NCBI GenBank assembly: GCA_042408595.1
Contig: JBHOQX010000107.1
Span: forward strand, 50,676 to 114,675
Source: JBHOQX01 sp042408595
GTDB lineage: Bacteria; Chloroflexota; Chloroflexia; Chloroflexales; Roseiflexaceae
Direction: 5' to 3'
DNA length: 64,000 bases
Below, piece by piece: positions 39,061-47,465 of the stretch. How positions within the stretch are numbered: position 1 is the first letter of the stretch; each line of letters opens with the position of its first letter. The translations under genes and the position numbers were made by a program. The notes under the pieces were generated by a model. The model saw only the letters and a list, made by a program, of their open reading frames with translations. It was not told where the DNA came from and searched no databases.

Positions 39061-41403
39061 CTACCCGTGCCCGATCACCTCGATCTCGGCCAGACTGGCG
39101 GCCTTCGCGCCGTAGAACGTCCCGGTCACGTTGTCGAGCGTCACCTGGACTGAGACGACGCCCGGCACGTCGTCGAAGCGCACGTCCGTGCCGCCGACCG
39201 AGACCGGGCCGGACTGTCGGCTGGCGATCTGGTTGCCGGCGGCGTCGAGCAGCCGCACCGTTGCCTGCCCGACCTGGATGCTGGAGTTCGCCTCGTCGCC
39301 CTGGCGCGGGTTGTACAGCCGCACCGTGCGGACGGTGATCGGCACGCGGAAGGTCAGCCGGGCCCACTGGCCGGCCTGCTGGCCGGGCGCGCTCGTCCAG
39401 TAGCGCCAGATCTCGCCCTTCATCACCCGCCGGTCGATCAGCCCGGTGTTGTAGTTCGCGTCGCGGGTGGACGAGACACTCACCTGCGCGCCCGGCGCGA
39501 GGTTCGTCCACTTCGCATCGGCGTCGTTCGCCGGCACGGGGATCATGGTATGGCCCGCGTGGCAGCCGACGCAGCGCACCACCGTGCCGGGGCGCCCAAA
39601 GTTCATCCCGGCGACGTGCGCCGCGCCGTTCGGCCCCTGTGGTCCGACGGTCAGCGGCACGGTGCCGTCCGGCGCGCGCAGTTGCTCGAACAACGGCAGG
39701 TCCGCCGGGGCGTTCGGCTCGCGCGCCGCGCCAGCTGGACTGACCGCGAGCTCGCCGAGCAGGATCGGCCAGTCCAGGTTCGGGAACGAGCCAGGACTCG
39801 TCCGCTGGTGGTCGAGGAAGAAGCGGATCGTCGCCACCGAGCCAACGGCGGGCGCGCTGACGATGTCGGTGTCCACCGGCGCGTTGGCAAAGACATTGAG
39901 CGCGTCGAAGACGAACGTGCCGCCTGCGGTGTACGGCGCGGCGGCCGGCGGGAGCGCGGCCGGCGCCTGCGTCACTCGGTCGGGGATGACCGGCGGGCGT
40001 GGGCGGGGCCGGACGATCCGGGCGCGCAGCTCGGTCGTGCCGGGGTTGTCGTAGATCTTCTTGATGTTCGTGCCGTCGGGGTCCATGATGTACAGGCCGT
40101 AATCCTGGTTCGTGTCCGGCGCCCGCGAGAAGACGATCCGACCGTCCGGGAGCACATCCGGCTCGGTCGCGTAGATCGTGCGGTAGATGCCGAACGAGCA
40201 GTCATTCGAGCTTGGGCAGTAGACATACTCCTTCGAGAGGGCGGTCGCGCCCAGGATCGGAGTGTAACGGCCGGGGCCGCGGGTGTAGCGGCGCAGCCCG
40301 CCGAAGCCGCCGGCCTCGGTCATGTTGAACATCGGGAAGAAGTTGGCGATCAATTGGCCGTCGGGCGTGAAAGCGCCGCCGTAGATGTGGTTGGCCTCTT
40401 CGTCGCGGAGGGTGCCGCTCCACAACGCCAGCTCGGTGCCGTCCGGATTGATGGTGGCCGCCTGCCATGCGTTGCGCCAGAGCCAGTCGTTGTAGCGGCT
40501 GCTGCCGTCGATCTCGCGGTTGCGCTCGGCGCTCAGGCCATCCTTCTGGACGTAGCCGCCGCGCGGGTCGGCGACCGTGGACATATCGTTCAGTGCGAAG
40601 CGGTGGTTGCGCCACCAGCGGGCGTAGACGATCTTGCCGGTGACCGGGTCCACCAGCGGCCGGTCGGCGCCGTTGCGCTCGGACGTGATCCGGTGTAGCC
40701 CGCTGCCGTCGGCGTTCATCACATACAGGTTGCTGGTTCGCACACCGCTGTACTGGGCGTAGGAGGGCCAGCGGGTCGACGAGAAGACGACCCGCCCATC
40801 CGGCAGCCACGCCGGGTCGGTGTCGTCGTAGGCACTCAGGCCCCCGGCGGCCGGGCCGAACTGCGCGGCGTTGAACGGCTGATCGCTGAAGGTGAGCTGG
40901 CGCAGCCCGCTGCCGTCCACATTGATGCGGTAGATGCGCCACGCGCCGGGGTTCGTCCGCGGGTCGCGGCTGTAGTTCCCCTGCGGCAGCCCGGCGAAGA
41001 GGATGGTCGTGCCATCGTACGAGACGTCCGGCGCGTTCACGTCGATCAGGTTCAGCGACGCCGCGCTCGGGCGGCTGCCGTCGATCAGCGTGCGGATGCG
41101 GCCGCCCGGCTCCCACACCAGCAGTCTGCCCGGCGCGGCGATGCGGAAGCGGCTGTGCGGCCCCACACCCGGCATGTCTTTCGCCGGGTCGTAGTAGATG
41201 CTCCCCTGATCTGGGATCTGGCGCGAGACGAAGACGATCGGATAGCCCGGCATGTCGCTCCAGGAGCGGGCGAACGGCAGATAGACCCGCGAGGGGGCTG
41301 CGGCGCGAAGGGGCCGGAAATGAACCGCGGCGGCGACGAGCGCCGCGAGACCGACGAGGACCAGGAGGCCAGACGTCAGGCGGAGAAGGCGGGAATGCAG
41401 CAT
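39061..41403 (-). CDS. Secreted WD40-like propeller with one haem-c motif and discoidin-like C-terminus
   Basis: 780 aa from ATG 41403, which has GGAG before it (a longer frame adds an unlikely basic leader). A signal anchor (LLVLVGLAALVAAAVHF) is followed by TolB/WD40-like blades (NLYVMNADGSGLHRITSE, GLYIMDPDGTNIKKIYDN, ISV-type DGRIVFSR motifs). A single CVGCH haem-c attachment motif lies about residue 645. The last about 140 residues (NLAPGAQVSVSSTRDANYNTG to FRVPITVRTVRLYNP) form an F5/8 type C, carbohydrate-binding domain. Secreted or surface-exposed; a redox role is possible but no partner is visible. Apparently monocistronic. Confidence 0.85.
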   Translation of the reverse strand: MLHSRLLRLTSGLLVLVGLAALVAAAVHFRPLRAAAPSRVYLPFARSWSDMPGYPIVFVSRQIPDQGSIYYDPAKDMPGVGPHSRFRIAAPGRLLVWEPGGRIRTLIDGSRPSAASLNLIDVNAPDVSYDGTTILFAGLPQGNYSRDPRTNPGAWRIYRINVDGSGLRQLTFSDQPFNAAQFGPAAGGLSAYDDTDPAWLPDGRVVFSSTRWPSYAQYSGVRTSNLYVMNADGSGLHRITSERNGADRPLVDPVTGKIVYARWWRNHRFALNDMSTVADPRGGYVQKDGLSAERNREIDGSSRYNDWLWRNAWQAATINPDGTELALWSGTLRDEEANHIYGGAFTPDGQLIANFFPMFNMTEAGGFGGLRRYTRGPGRYTPILGATALSKEYVYCPSSNDCSFGIYRTIYATEPDVLPDGRIVFSRAPDTNQDYGLYIMDPDGTNIKKIYDNPGTTELRARIVRPRPRPPVIPDRVTQAPAALPPAAAPYTAGGTFVFDALNVFANAPVDTDIVSAPAVGSVATIRFFLDHQRTSPGSFPNLDWPILLGELAVSPAGAAREPNAPADLPLFEQLRAPDGTVPLTVGPQGPNGAAHVAGMNFGRPGTVVRCVGCHAGHTMIPVPANDADAKWTNLAPGAQVSVSSTRDANYNTGLIDRRVMKGEIWRYWTSAPGQQAGQWARLTFRVPITVRTVRLYNPRQGDEANSSIQVGQATVRLLDAAGNQIASRQSGPVSVGGTDVRFDDVPGVVSVQVTLDNVTGTFYGAKAASLAEIEVIGHG

Positions 41404-41658
41404 GGGCCACTCCTGTGACGAACGTACTGCGACCACCGGCAGGCGGAATGGTCGCCGAACCACCATGGATCCTAGCGCAAAAGCCACCGCCGCACGATGA
41501 CAAAGCTATCACGGAACGGCGCCCGGAGCGGCATGCTGGATCGCAATTTCGCAATGTTTGGAGACTACGAAGGCCGGTCGTGGGAGCGGCCGGACGCCGG
41601 CACGCGGGAGAGCGCCCGTCGTCGGCAGCGCGCAAGGGGCGGTGGGCCAGGCGGGGCG

Positions 41659-42174
41659 CTAGCGATCCGCCTGTTGCACGCGCTCCTGCCATTCGAGCAG
41701 GCGGGCGCGCTGCGCCGGGTTCAGCGCGATGATCGGGCGGGCGCGGCGGATACGGGCCAGCGCCTCATCCGCGGAGCTGCCGCAGGCGACAAGGTAGGCC
41801 GCGGCGGTGAGGGGGGCCCGCCCGACGCCGGCGTGGCAGTGCACCAGCACCGGCAGCCGCCTGGCGTGGGCCGCCGCGATGAAGTCCACCGCCTCGCGGA
41901 GCTGCTCCAGCGTCGGCGCGTGGAAATCCGGCACCAGCAGCCGGTGGGCGCGCTCGGGCGGCGGCCCGGCGAAGCGATCCGCGCGCTCGGCCTGGAGGCT
42001 GAGCACGGCGCGAATGCCCAGCGCATAGAGCGCCGGCCACTGGCGCGGGCGGAACTGCCCGCCAACGTACAGCAACTCATCCACCCGGCTGACGTTCGGG
42101 CCGACCAGGCGGCGCCACTGGGTCGCCAGGTACAGCCAGCGCAGCGAGGTGTTCGAATGGTCGCTCGGGATCAT
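41659..42174 (-). CDS. Dual-specificity protein phosphatase
   Basis: 171 aa. The active-site loop LVHCHAGVGRAPLTAAAYL (HCxxGxxR) and upstream general-acid region (LLVPDFHAPTLEQL) identify a cysteine-based DSP/PTP. It probably dephosphorylates Tyr/Ser/Thr in regulatory proteins. Start 42174 (MIPSDHSNTSLRW) has GAGCTCT upstream. A much longer frame that runs on to 43716 on the same strand crosses tRNA and peptidase genes and is not used. Divergent from the RAM-domain gene at 42275. Confidence 0.88.
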   Translation of the reverse strand: MIPSDHSNTSLRWLYLATQWRRLVGPNVSRVDELLYVGGQFRPRQWPALYALGIRAVLSLQAERADRFAGPPPERAHRLLVPDFHAPTLEQLREAVDFIAAAHARRLPVLVHCHAGVGRAPLTAAAYLVACGSSADEALARIRRARPIIALNPAQRARLLEWQERVQQADR

Positions 42175-42274
42175 AGAGCTCTCATAGCAGGCACGACATT
42201 GCGCCGCGGGCGCGACTGCGCTATTATACCCGCATCCCTGCGCCGCCGGCCCAAGCAGCGATGGAGGAGCGCCG

Positions 42275-42553
42275 ATGTTGACCGCCTTCGTGCAGATCCA
42301 TGCCCAGCCCGCCAAGATCTCCGAGGTCGCGCAGGCGATCGCGAACATGCCGAACGTCGCCGAGGTGTACAGTGTGACCGGCGAGTTCGATATCATCGCC
42401 GTTCTGCGCCTCCCGGAGTACGAGCAGCTCGCCGAGGCCGTGCCGGAGGGGCTGGCCCGGATCGACGGCGTGCTGCGCACCAATACCATCCTGGCGTTCC
42501 GGCGCTTCTCGGCCAAGGACCTCGCCGCCGCCTGGGATATCGGCGTCTCCTGA
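42275..42553 (+). CDS. Lrp/AsnC-type RAM (ligand-binding) domain protein
   Basis: 92 aa. It consists only of the ferredoxin-like RAM domain (MLTAFVQIHAQPAKISEVAQAI, VYSVTGEFDIIAVL, LRTNTILAFRRF), with no HTH. Stand-alone RAM proteins bind amino acids and may modulate full Lrp regulators. AGGAG lies before the ATG. Not in an operon with the downstream tRNA. Confidence 0.85.
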   Translation: MLTAFVQIHAQPAKISEVAQAIANMPNVAEVYSVTGEFDIIAVLRLPEYEQLAEAVPEGLARIDGVLRTNTILAFRRFSAKDLAAAWDIGVS

Positions 42554-42555
42554 GC

Positions 42556-42585
42556 TTGCCCGCGCCCCGCGCCGTGTGGTACAAT
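42556..42585 (+). promoter_or_regulatory. Promoter for tRNA-Leu
   Basis: TTGCCC (42556-42561), 18-bp spacer, TACAAT (42580-42585). The tRNA begins 8 bp after the -10 box, so transcription would start at or just before the mature 5' end. Confidence 0.55.
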
Positions 42586-42593
42586 CAAGGGGC

Positions 42594-42678
42594 GGGGATG
42601 TGGCGAAATTGGCAGACGCGCAAGTCTTAGGAACTTGTGGAGCAATCCGTGAGGGTTCGAGTCCCTCCGTCCCCACCA
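42594..42678 (+). tRNA. tRNA-Leu, anticodon UAG
   Basis: 85 nt with the 3' ACCA encoded. The acceptor stem GGGGATG pairs with CGTCCCC. The anticodon stem CAAGT/ACTTG encloses loop CTTAGGA, putting anticodon TAG at 42628-42630. The T arm contains GGTTCGAGTCCC and a long variable arm precedes it, as expected for a class II tRNA. Confidence 0.95.
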
Positions 42679-42762
42679 CTGCGCGGGCGCGGCATCTGCC
42701 GCGCCTGTATGATTCGTGGTATACTGCTGCCACACACGCTTTTCGCACGTTTGTTCGCCGCC

Positions 42763-43623
42763 ATGATTCTGCATACGCGCGCCCTGCCCCGCCCGGCGAC
42801 GCTCGCCCTGATCGCCGCGATCTCGCTCCTGGCGATCATCATCACGCGCCCGGGCGAGCCGGCAACCCGGCTGATCTCGCGCTGGCAGCCGCGCGAGATC
42901 GTGACGCGGCCGGATGTCCACGCCGGGCGCGAGCCTGCGCCCCCGCCCCTGGCGCTCACCGGCCGGGTCGCCGCGGTGGACGCCTTCAACCTCAGCGTGG
43001 ACGACGGCCTGTATCCCGGCCAGCGCGAGCAGCTCGCGGCGGATGTCAACGCGGCCTACGCGTATGTCGTCGCGCGCTTCGGCAGCGGAGCGCGCGGGCG
43101 CTTCACGGCAGCGTTCCAGGCCGAGAGCGGCTGCGGTCTCCACGGCATCGCCGATACCGAGGCGCGCAACGTCCGGGTCTTTACCTGCTCCGCGATCGAC
43201 CGCCAGCGCGCCATCAACATCATGGCGCACGAGATCGTCCACCAGCTTGCGCAGGACCGCTACGGCCCGGCGCATCTCAACGCCGACCTGATCCTGCTCG
43301 AAGGGGTGGCGACCTGGGGCGCGGGCAAGTACTGGCTTGGCGATCAGCCCGACTTCCGCGGCTATGTGAAGGCGCAGCGCGCCAGCGGCCTCAGCTACCC
43401 GCTGGCGACCGACTATACCGGCCTGGGCGTTACCGCGATGAACGCGCTCTATTACCAGTGGGCCAGCTTTGTCGAATACCTGATCAAGACCTACGGGCGC
43501 GAGCAATTCGACCGGCTGTATGTCAGCGGGAACGGCGCGCCCGGCAGCGCGGACTACGCCGGCGTGTACGGCAAGGGCCTGGATGTGCTGGAGCGCGAGT
43601 GGAGCGCGTGGGTCGATCGGTGA
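42763..43623 (+). CDS. Membrane-anchored zinc peptidase (HExxH, peptidase MA-like)
   Basis: 286 aa. An N-terminal hydrophobic helix (PATLALIAAISLLAIIIT) is followed by an exported domain with AHEIVHQ, a HExxH zinc site, and downstream LLEGVATWGAGKYWLG, the E that completes gluzincin-type coordination in the MA superfamily. Probably a secreted or anchored metalloprotease. Start at Met 42763 is the one giving a proper signal anchor; an upstream frame overlaps the tRNA. A TATACT (42720-42725) upstream could be its -10. Substrate unknown. Confidence 0.83.
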   Translation: MILHTRALPRPATLALIAAISLLAIIITRPGEPATRLISRWQPREIVTRPDVHAGREPAPPPLALTGRVAAVDAFNLSVDDGLYPGQREQLAADVNAAYAYVVARFGSGARGRFTAAFQAESGCGLHGIADTEARNVRVFTCSAIDRQRAINIMAHEIVHQLAQDRYGPAHLNADLILLEGVATWGAGKYWLGDQPDFRGYVKAQRASGLSYPLATDYTGLGVTAMNALYYQWASFVEYLIKTYGREQFDRLYVSGNGAPGSADYAGVYGKGLDVLEREWSAWVDR

Positions 43624-43690
43624 GCCAGGGCGCAAGAACGGTTGCCCCGCCCGCCACCCGGCCATCCACGCCTGCGCGTTGTCAGAGCCA

Positions 43691-44002
43691 ATGACCAGCG
43701 AGAAGAAATACCGCATCTACCTCTGCGGCGGCCCGCACTGCACCGCGCAGGGCCGCGACCGGCTGGCGCAAACGCTGGACGACGAGCTGTGGGCCTGGCA
43801 GCTCGACGATCAGGTCGAAGTGCGCGTCAGCGGCTGCCAGGACCGCTGCGACGTCGCACCGAACATGACCGTCTGGCCGGGGCCGTGGCACTACGCGCGC
43901 CTGACGCCCGACGCGATCGTGCGGATCGTCGAGCAGCACCTGCTGCGCGGCGAGCCAGTGACGGAGCTGCTGAACGACCAGCAGCGCCGGGGTGATGGGT
44001 GA
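43691..44002 (+). CDS. Thioredoxin-like [2Fe-2S] ferredoxin
   Basis: 103 aa. Cysteine pattern YLCGGPHCTAQGRD and VSGCQDRCDVAPNM matches the thioredoxin-like 2Fe-2S ferredoxin family, in which four cysteines hold the cluster (seen also in NuoE and hydrogenase subunits). The stretch MTVWPGPWHYARLTPDAIVRIVEQHL is typical of its C-terminal half. Electron carrier in the cytoplasm; partner unknown. ATG 43691 follows GAGCCA. Close to Mrp, MoaA and HesB-type genes. Confidence 0.88.
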   Translation: MTSEKKYRIYLCGGPHCTAQGRDRLAQTLDDELWAWQLDDQVEVRVSGCQDRCDVAPNMTVWPGPWHYARLTPDAIVRIVEQHLLRGEPVTELLNDQQRRGDG

Positions 44003-44371
44003 GGGGCTGAGACGCCGGAGCCCCCGGCCCGCCTGATTCATCGCTGATCATTGCCATTGCTGTGGCGCTTTCAAAAGCAGCGACTTTCCTAATCTGCTAT
44101 AATAGGGCTGCACTGAGACATATGTCCTATCGCGCCGGCCGGCTATTCGATAGACTGCGAGTCGTGGCGCTGGCCTTGAGCTACGGAGCACACGGAAAAG
44201 CTGCCTGAAACGTTTGGAGGGGAATGGCGAATCGGGGCGGGCTGCGCCCGCCACACCTCGCTCTTTCAGGCAGCTTCTGCGAACGCCGGGCGCACGAAGC
44301 CAGACGCTGAGCGCTCCGTAGCTGCGGTATCGTGCCAACTACCTGTCTGGCCATAGAAAGCGACATGTACG
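44003..44371 (+). ncRNA. Structured intergenic region with nested inverted repeats; candidate ncRNA or mrp leader
   Basis: 369 bp without an ORF I accept. A perfect TATAAT occurs at 44098-44103; no convincing -35 box was found. Two nested perfect inverted repeats follow: 44179-44189 with 44313-44323 (11 bp), enclosing 44198-44210 with 44264-44276 (13 bp), which encloses a 7-bp apical hairpin near 44236-44252. The long rod with internal loops is reminiscent of 6S RNA in outline only. It ends about 48 bp before the mrp start. Alternatively a palindromic mobile remnant. Confidence 0.4.
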
Positions 44372-45475
44372 ATGGGCCTGTTTTCGGGCAGCAACGCCGA
44401 TACGACCCTTGAGCAGGCGGTGCTGCGAGCGCTGCGCACGGTCCAGGAGCCGGAGCTTGGCGGCGACCTGGTGGCGCGCAATATGGTCAGGGATCTGCGG
44501 GTGGACGATGGCCGCGTGAGCTTCACCGTCGAACTGACGACGCCCGCCTGCCCGCTGAAGGATCAGATCAAGGACGAGTGCGAAGCGGCGATCGAGCGGA
44601 TCGCCGGGGTGCCGCGTGAGCGTGTCGCGATCGAGTTCAGCGCGCAGGTGCGGCCGCGCGGCGGCGTGCTGGAGAAAGCCGCCATCCCGGGGGTCAGCCA
44701 TGTGATCGCCGTGGCGGCGGGCAAAGGCGGCGTCGGCAAGTCCACCGTCGCGGTGAACCTGGCCCTGGCGCTGGCCCAGGAGGGCGCGCGCGTCGGCCTG
44801 CTGGACGCGGACGTGTACGGGCCGTCCGTCCCGCTGATGATGGGCGCCAAGGGGCAGCCGGCGATCATCACCGGGCCGGACGGGCAGCCACAGATGCAGC
44901 CGATCGCGGCGCACGGCGTCAAACTGATGTCGTTCGGCTTCATGGTGGAGGAGAACCAGCCGGTGATCTGGCGCGGGCCGATGGTCTCGCAGGGGCTGCG
45001 CCAGTTCCTCTACCAGGTCGCCTGGGCCCCGCTGGATTACCTGATCATCGACATGCCGCCCGGCACCGGCGACATCGCCCTGACGCTGGCGCAGTCGCTT
45101 CAGAACGTCGGCCTGACCGGCGTGGTGACGGTCACGACGCCGCAGGCGGTGGCGACACTCGATGTGTTGAAGAGCATGGAGATGTTCAAGAAGGTGAACG
45201 TCCCGCTGCTCGGGATCGTCGAGAACATGGCATACTTCATCGCGCCGGACACCGGGAAGCGCTACGACATCTTCGGCAGCGGCGGTGCGGCGCGGCTGGC
45301 GGCGCGGCTCGGCGTGCCGCTGCTTGGCCAGATCCCGCTCGGCATGCGCATCCGCGAGGGCGGCGATGATGGCCGGCCGGCGGTGCTGAGCGACATGCCG
45401 GACGCCTATGCCGAGACGTTCCGCGAGGTTGCCCGGCAGCTCGCGGCACGGATCAGCGTACTGGAATATGCGTGA
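44372..45475 (+). CDS. mrp: Mrp/NBP35-type Fe-S carrier ATPase lacking the usual CxxC
   Basis: 367 aa. An N-terminal MIP18 (DUF59)-like domain (LRALRTVQEPELGGDLV, LTTPACPLKDQIKDECE) is fused to a deviant Walker P-loop ATPase (VAAGKGGVGKSTVAVNL). The ATPase continues with DADVYGPSVPLMMG and IDMPPGTGDIALTLAQS. In most Mrp proteins the C-terminal segment reads YFxCPxCG, where two cysteines bridge a cluster between subunits; here it is YFIAPDTGKRYDIFG with Ala291 and Thr294. Cluster binding by that motif is therefore lost. The family loads or assists Fe-S protein maturation. ATG 44372; no strong Shine-Dalgarno seen. Confidence 0.92.
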   Translation: MGLFSGSNADTTLEQAVLRALRTVQEPELGGDLVARNMVRDLRVDDGRVSFTVELTTPACPLKDQIKDECEAAIERIAGVPRERVAIEFSAQVRPRGGVLEKAAIPGVSHVIAVAAGKGGVGKSTVAVNLALALAQEGARVGLLDADVYGPSVPLMMGAKGQPAIITGPDGQPQMQPIAAHGVKLMSFGFMVEENQPVIWRGPMVSQGLRQFLYQVAWAPLDYLIIDMPPGTGDIALTLAQSLQNVGLTGVVTVTTPQAVATLDVLKSMEMFKKVNVPLLGIVENMAYFIAPDTGKRYDIFGSGGAARLAARLGVPLLGQIPLGMRIREGGDDGRPAVLSDMPDAYAETFREVARQLAARISVLEYA

Positions 45476-45723
45476 CAGAGGAGGGCGAACATGCTGCGAC
45501 TCTCCAAAAATCGATCGCGCTCACCGCATGGGTGCGGTGAGGAAATGTGGAGGGTCTGCCCCCTGCCACAGCTCCCACGTCGCAGGTGACCGTGTAGATC
45601 TCCAGCAGGCCTACCGGGATGCGTAACATGAACGGAGCACCGCCGTCAGATGGTACGTTGAAGGCGGCGGTGCTATGCACCCGGCATCGCTCTACCTCTT
45701 ATTCCTGGCCGCCAACAACCAGC
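45476..45723 (+). promoter_or_regulatory. Structured leader upstream of moaA
   Basis: 248 nt between mrp and moaA. A two-tier hairpin at 45499-45555 (outer stem 45499-45506 with 45548-45555, inner perfect 9-bp stem 45520-45528 with 45533-45541) is followed by a 10-bp perfect stem 45636-45645 with 45665-45674 about 50 nt before the start codon. The arrangement suggests a regulatory leader. A molybdenum-cofactor riboswitch is the obvious hypothesis but I do not recognise its core motifs. Confidence 0.4.
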
Positions 45724-46782
45724 ATGGACGAAATGCGCACAACCATCATCCCGCTCTACGCCGCCGGGCAGGCGCCAACCCCGGTGTACCACACGAGCGC
45801 GCCGGCGCACGACAGCTATGGGCGGCGGATCGACTACCTGCGCATCTCGCTCACCGACCGCTGCAACCTCCGCTGCGTCTACTGCATGCCCGCCGTCGGG
45901 ATGAAGTTTCTGCCGCGCCCGGAGCTCTTGACCAACGACGAGCTCCTGCTGGTCGTGCGGGCGGCGGCGGCGGCTGGCTTCCGCAAGCTGCGGCTCACCG
46001 GCGGTGAGCCGAGCCTGCGCCCCGACCTGGTCGAGCTGGTGCGGGCCATGAAGCGCGTCCGCGGCATCGAGCAGATCGCTATGACGACCAACGGCCTGCG
46101 CCTGGCCGCCACCGCCGCGGCGCTGAAGGAGGCCGGGCTCGACCGGGTGAACATCAGCATCGACACGCTCGACCCGCAGAAGTTCCGCCAGATCACGCGC
46201 GGCGGGCGGCTGGAGCAGGTCTGGGAGGGGATCGCGGCGGCCGACCGGGCCGGGCTGCATCCGATCAAGCTGAACGCGGTGGTCATGCGCGGCCTGAACG
46301 ACGACGAGGTGGTGCAACTGGCGGGGCTGACGCTCGATCGGCCGTGGGAGATGCGCTTCATCGAGGTCATGCCGCTCACCGGCGTGGCGGAGGTCGCGCA
46401 GGATGGCGTGGTCACCAGCGCGGAGTTGATCGCCCGGATCGAAGCCGCCTATGGCCCGCTGGAGGAGTTGGGGCTGGCCCCGGCCGATTCGGCGCGGCGC
46501 TACCGTATCCCCGGTGCGCGCGGCAAGCTCGGCTTCATCAGCGCCGTGAGCGACCCATTCTGCGCCAGTTGCAACCGCATGCGCCTGACCGCCGACGGCC
46601 GGCTGCACCTCTGCCTGCTGCGCGACGACGAGCTCGACCTGCGGGCGGCCATCCGCGCCGGCGCGAGCGAGGCGCAGATCGAGCAGCTCATCCGCCACGC
46701 TGTCGCCGTCAAGCCGTGGGGACATGGCCTGCCGGAGGGTGTCCTCCCGACGCTGCGCGGCATGTCGGAGCTGGGCGGGTGA
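45724..46782 (+). CDS. moaA: GTP 3',8-cyclase MoaA (molybdopterin biosynthesis)
   Basis: 352 aa. Radical SAM cluster motif CNLRCVYC after YGRRIDYLRISLTDR, SAM contact LTGGEPSLRPDL, and the second cluster cysteines near the C-terminus (FCASCNRMRLTADGRLHLCL). The C-terminal SELGG doublet is the conserved GG tail of MoaA. Catalyses the first step of Moco synthesis, GTP to 3',8-cH2GTP. ATG 45724 (or 45733) follows the structured leader. Neighbouring Fe-S genes could help maturation; no other moa gene is in the window. Confidence 0.95.
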   Translation: MDEMRTTIIPLYAAGQAPTPVYHTSAPAHDSYGRRIDYLRISLTDRCNLRCVYCMPAVGMKFLPRPELLTNDELLLVVRAAAAAGFRKLRLTGGEPSLRPDLVELVRAMKRVRGIEQIAMTTNGLRLAATAAALKEAGLDRVNISIDTLDPQKFRQITRGGRLEQVWEGIAAADRAGLHPIKLNAVVMRGLNDDEVVQLAGLTLDRPWEMRFIEVMPLTGVAEVAQDGVVTSAELIARIEAAYGPLEELGLAPADSARRYRIPGARGKLGFISAVSDPFCASCNRMRLTADGRLHLCLLRDDELDLRAAIRAGASEAQIEQLIRHAVAVKPWGHGLPEGVLPTLRGMSELGG

Positions 46783-46840
46783 GCGCGCAACGGCAGGGCG
46801 TTCGCAGCTGCCGGCAGCGCGGATGGTCGCACCTTCTCCA

Positions 46841-46869
46841 TTGCATTCTTTCCTAAAGCTTGCTATACT
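46841..46869 (+). promoter_or_regulatory. Promoter for the HesB-type gene
   Basis: TTGCAT (46841-46846), exactly 17 bp, TATACT (46864-46869). The start codon is about 46 bp downstream, with GAGGAGG before it. Confidence 0.7.
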
Positions 46870-46914
46870 ATCCCCGGGTATCCATGTGCGCGGTGGGCGC
46901 TGAGGAGGAGTTTC

Positions 46915-47376
46915 ATGGCGATCAGCGAGCAGGAGATCGAGCTGAAGGCCGTTCCGACCTTTACCCCGGTCGTGACTGTTACCGAGAGCGCGGCGGCGCG
47001 CCTGCAGGCGATGATGAAGGAGCGCGCGCTGAGCGATTATGGCCTGCGTGTGTTTGTGGCCGGCGGCGGCTGCTCCGGCCTGCAATACGGCATGACCTTC
47101 GACAACGAGGAGCGCCCGGGCGACACCGTCTGGGAGGTCGGTGGCCTGAAGCTGATGGTCGATCCGGTGAGCGCCGGCTACATCAAGGGTGCGGTAATCA
47201 GCTACCAGCAGGACAATATGCTCCAGGGCGCGTTCAAGATCGACAATCCGAACGCGGTTGCGAGCTGCGGCTGCGGGCATTCGTTCCGCCCGAAGAACGA
47301 GCAGGCGGCCGAGGATTATGAAGGCTACGACAGCGGCTATGCTGGCGGCGGCTGCGGCCATTGCGGCCACGGTTAG
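46915..47376 (+). CDS. HesB/IscA/ErpA-type iron-sulfur carrier
   Basis: 153 aa. Core motifs VTVTESAAARLQAMM, GGGCSGLQYGM and the C-terminal SCGCGHSF give the three conserved cysteines that hold a transferable Fe-S cluster. An unusual tail after the core is acidic then Gly/Cys/His-rich (YDSGYAGGGCGHCGHG), adding a further CxxC; similar tails occur in some family members but the purpose is unknown. A strong ribosome site, GAGGAGG, precedes ATG 46915. A terminator-like hairpin follows. Confidence 0.92.
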   Translation: MAISEQEIELKAVPTFTPVVTVTESAAARLQAMMKERALSDYGLRVFVAGGGCSGLQYGMTFDNEERPGDTVWEVGGLKLMVDPVSAGYIKGAVISYQQDNMLQGAFKIDNPNAVASCGCGHSFRPKNEQAAEDYEGYDSGYAGGGCGHCGHG

Positions 47377-47396
47377 ATTCGCTGTGGCCTGATACG

Positions 47397-47445
47397 CAAT
47401 ACGGATGAACGCAACGCCCCGGTGTTGCGCTCATCCGTATTGTGC
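47397..47445 (+). terminator. Hairpin after the HesB-type gene
   Basis: 12-bp stem (47397-47408 with 47431-47442) plus an inner 6-bp stem (47410-47415 with 47424-47429), one mismatch between them, loop GCCCCGGT. The following bases TGCTTTC contain only a short T-run. Confidence 0.6.
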
Positions 47446-47465
47446 TTTCTGGAGATCACCGACCG

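Noticed and set aside
41659..43716. A 685-codon minus-strand frame that includes the phosphatase
   Set aside because: Its N-terminal two-thirds lies across the RAM gene, the tRNA and the peptidase on the other strand; the phosphatase with its own start at 42174 explains the conserved part.
44003..44371. tmRNA or RNase P interpretation of the structured region
   Set aside because: No tRNA-like ends, tag reading frame or RNase P core motifs are visible.
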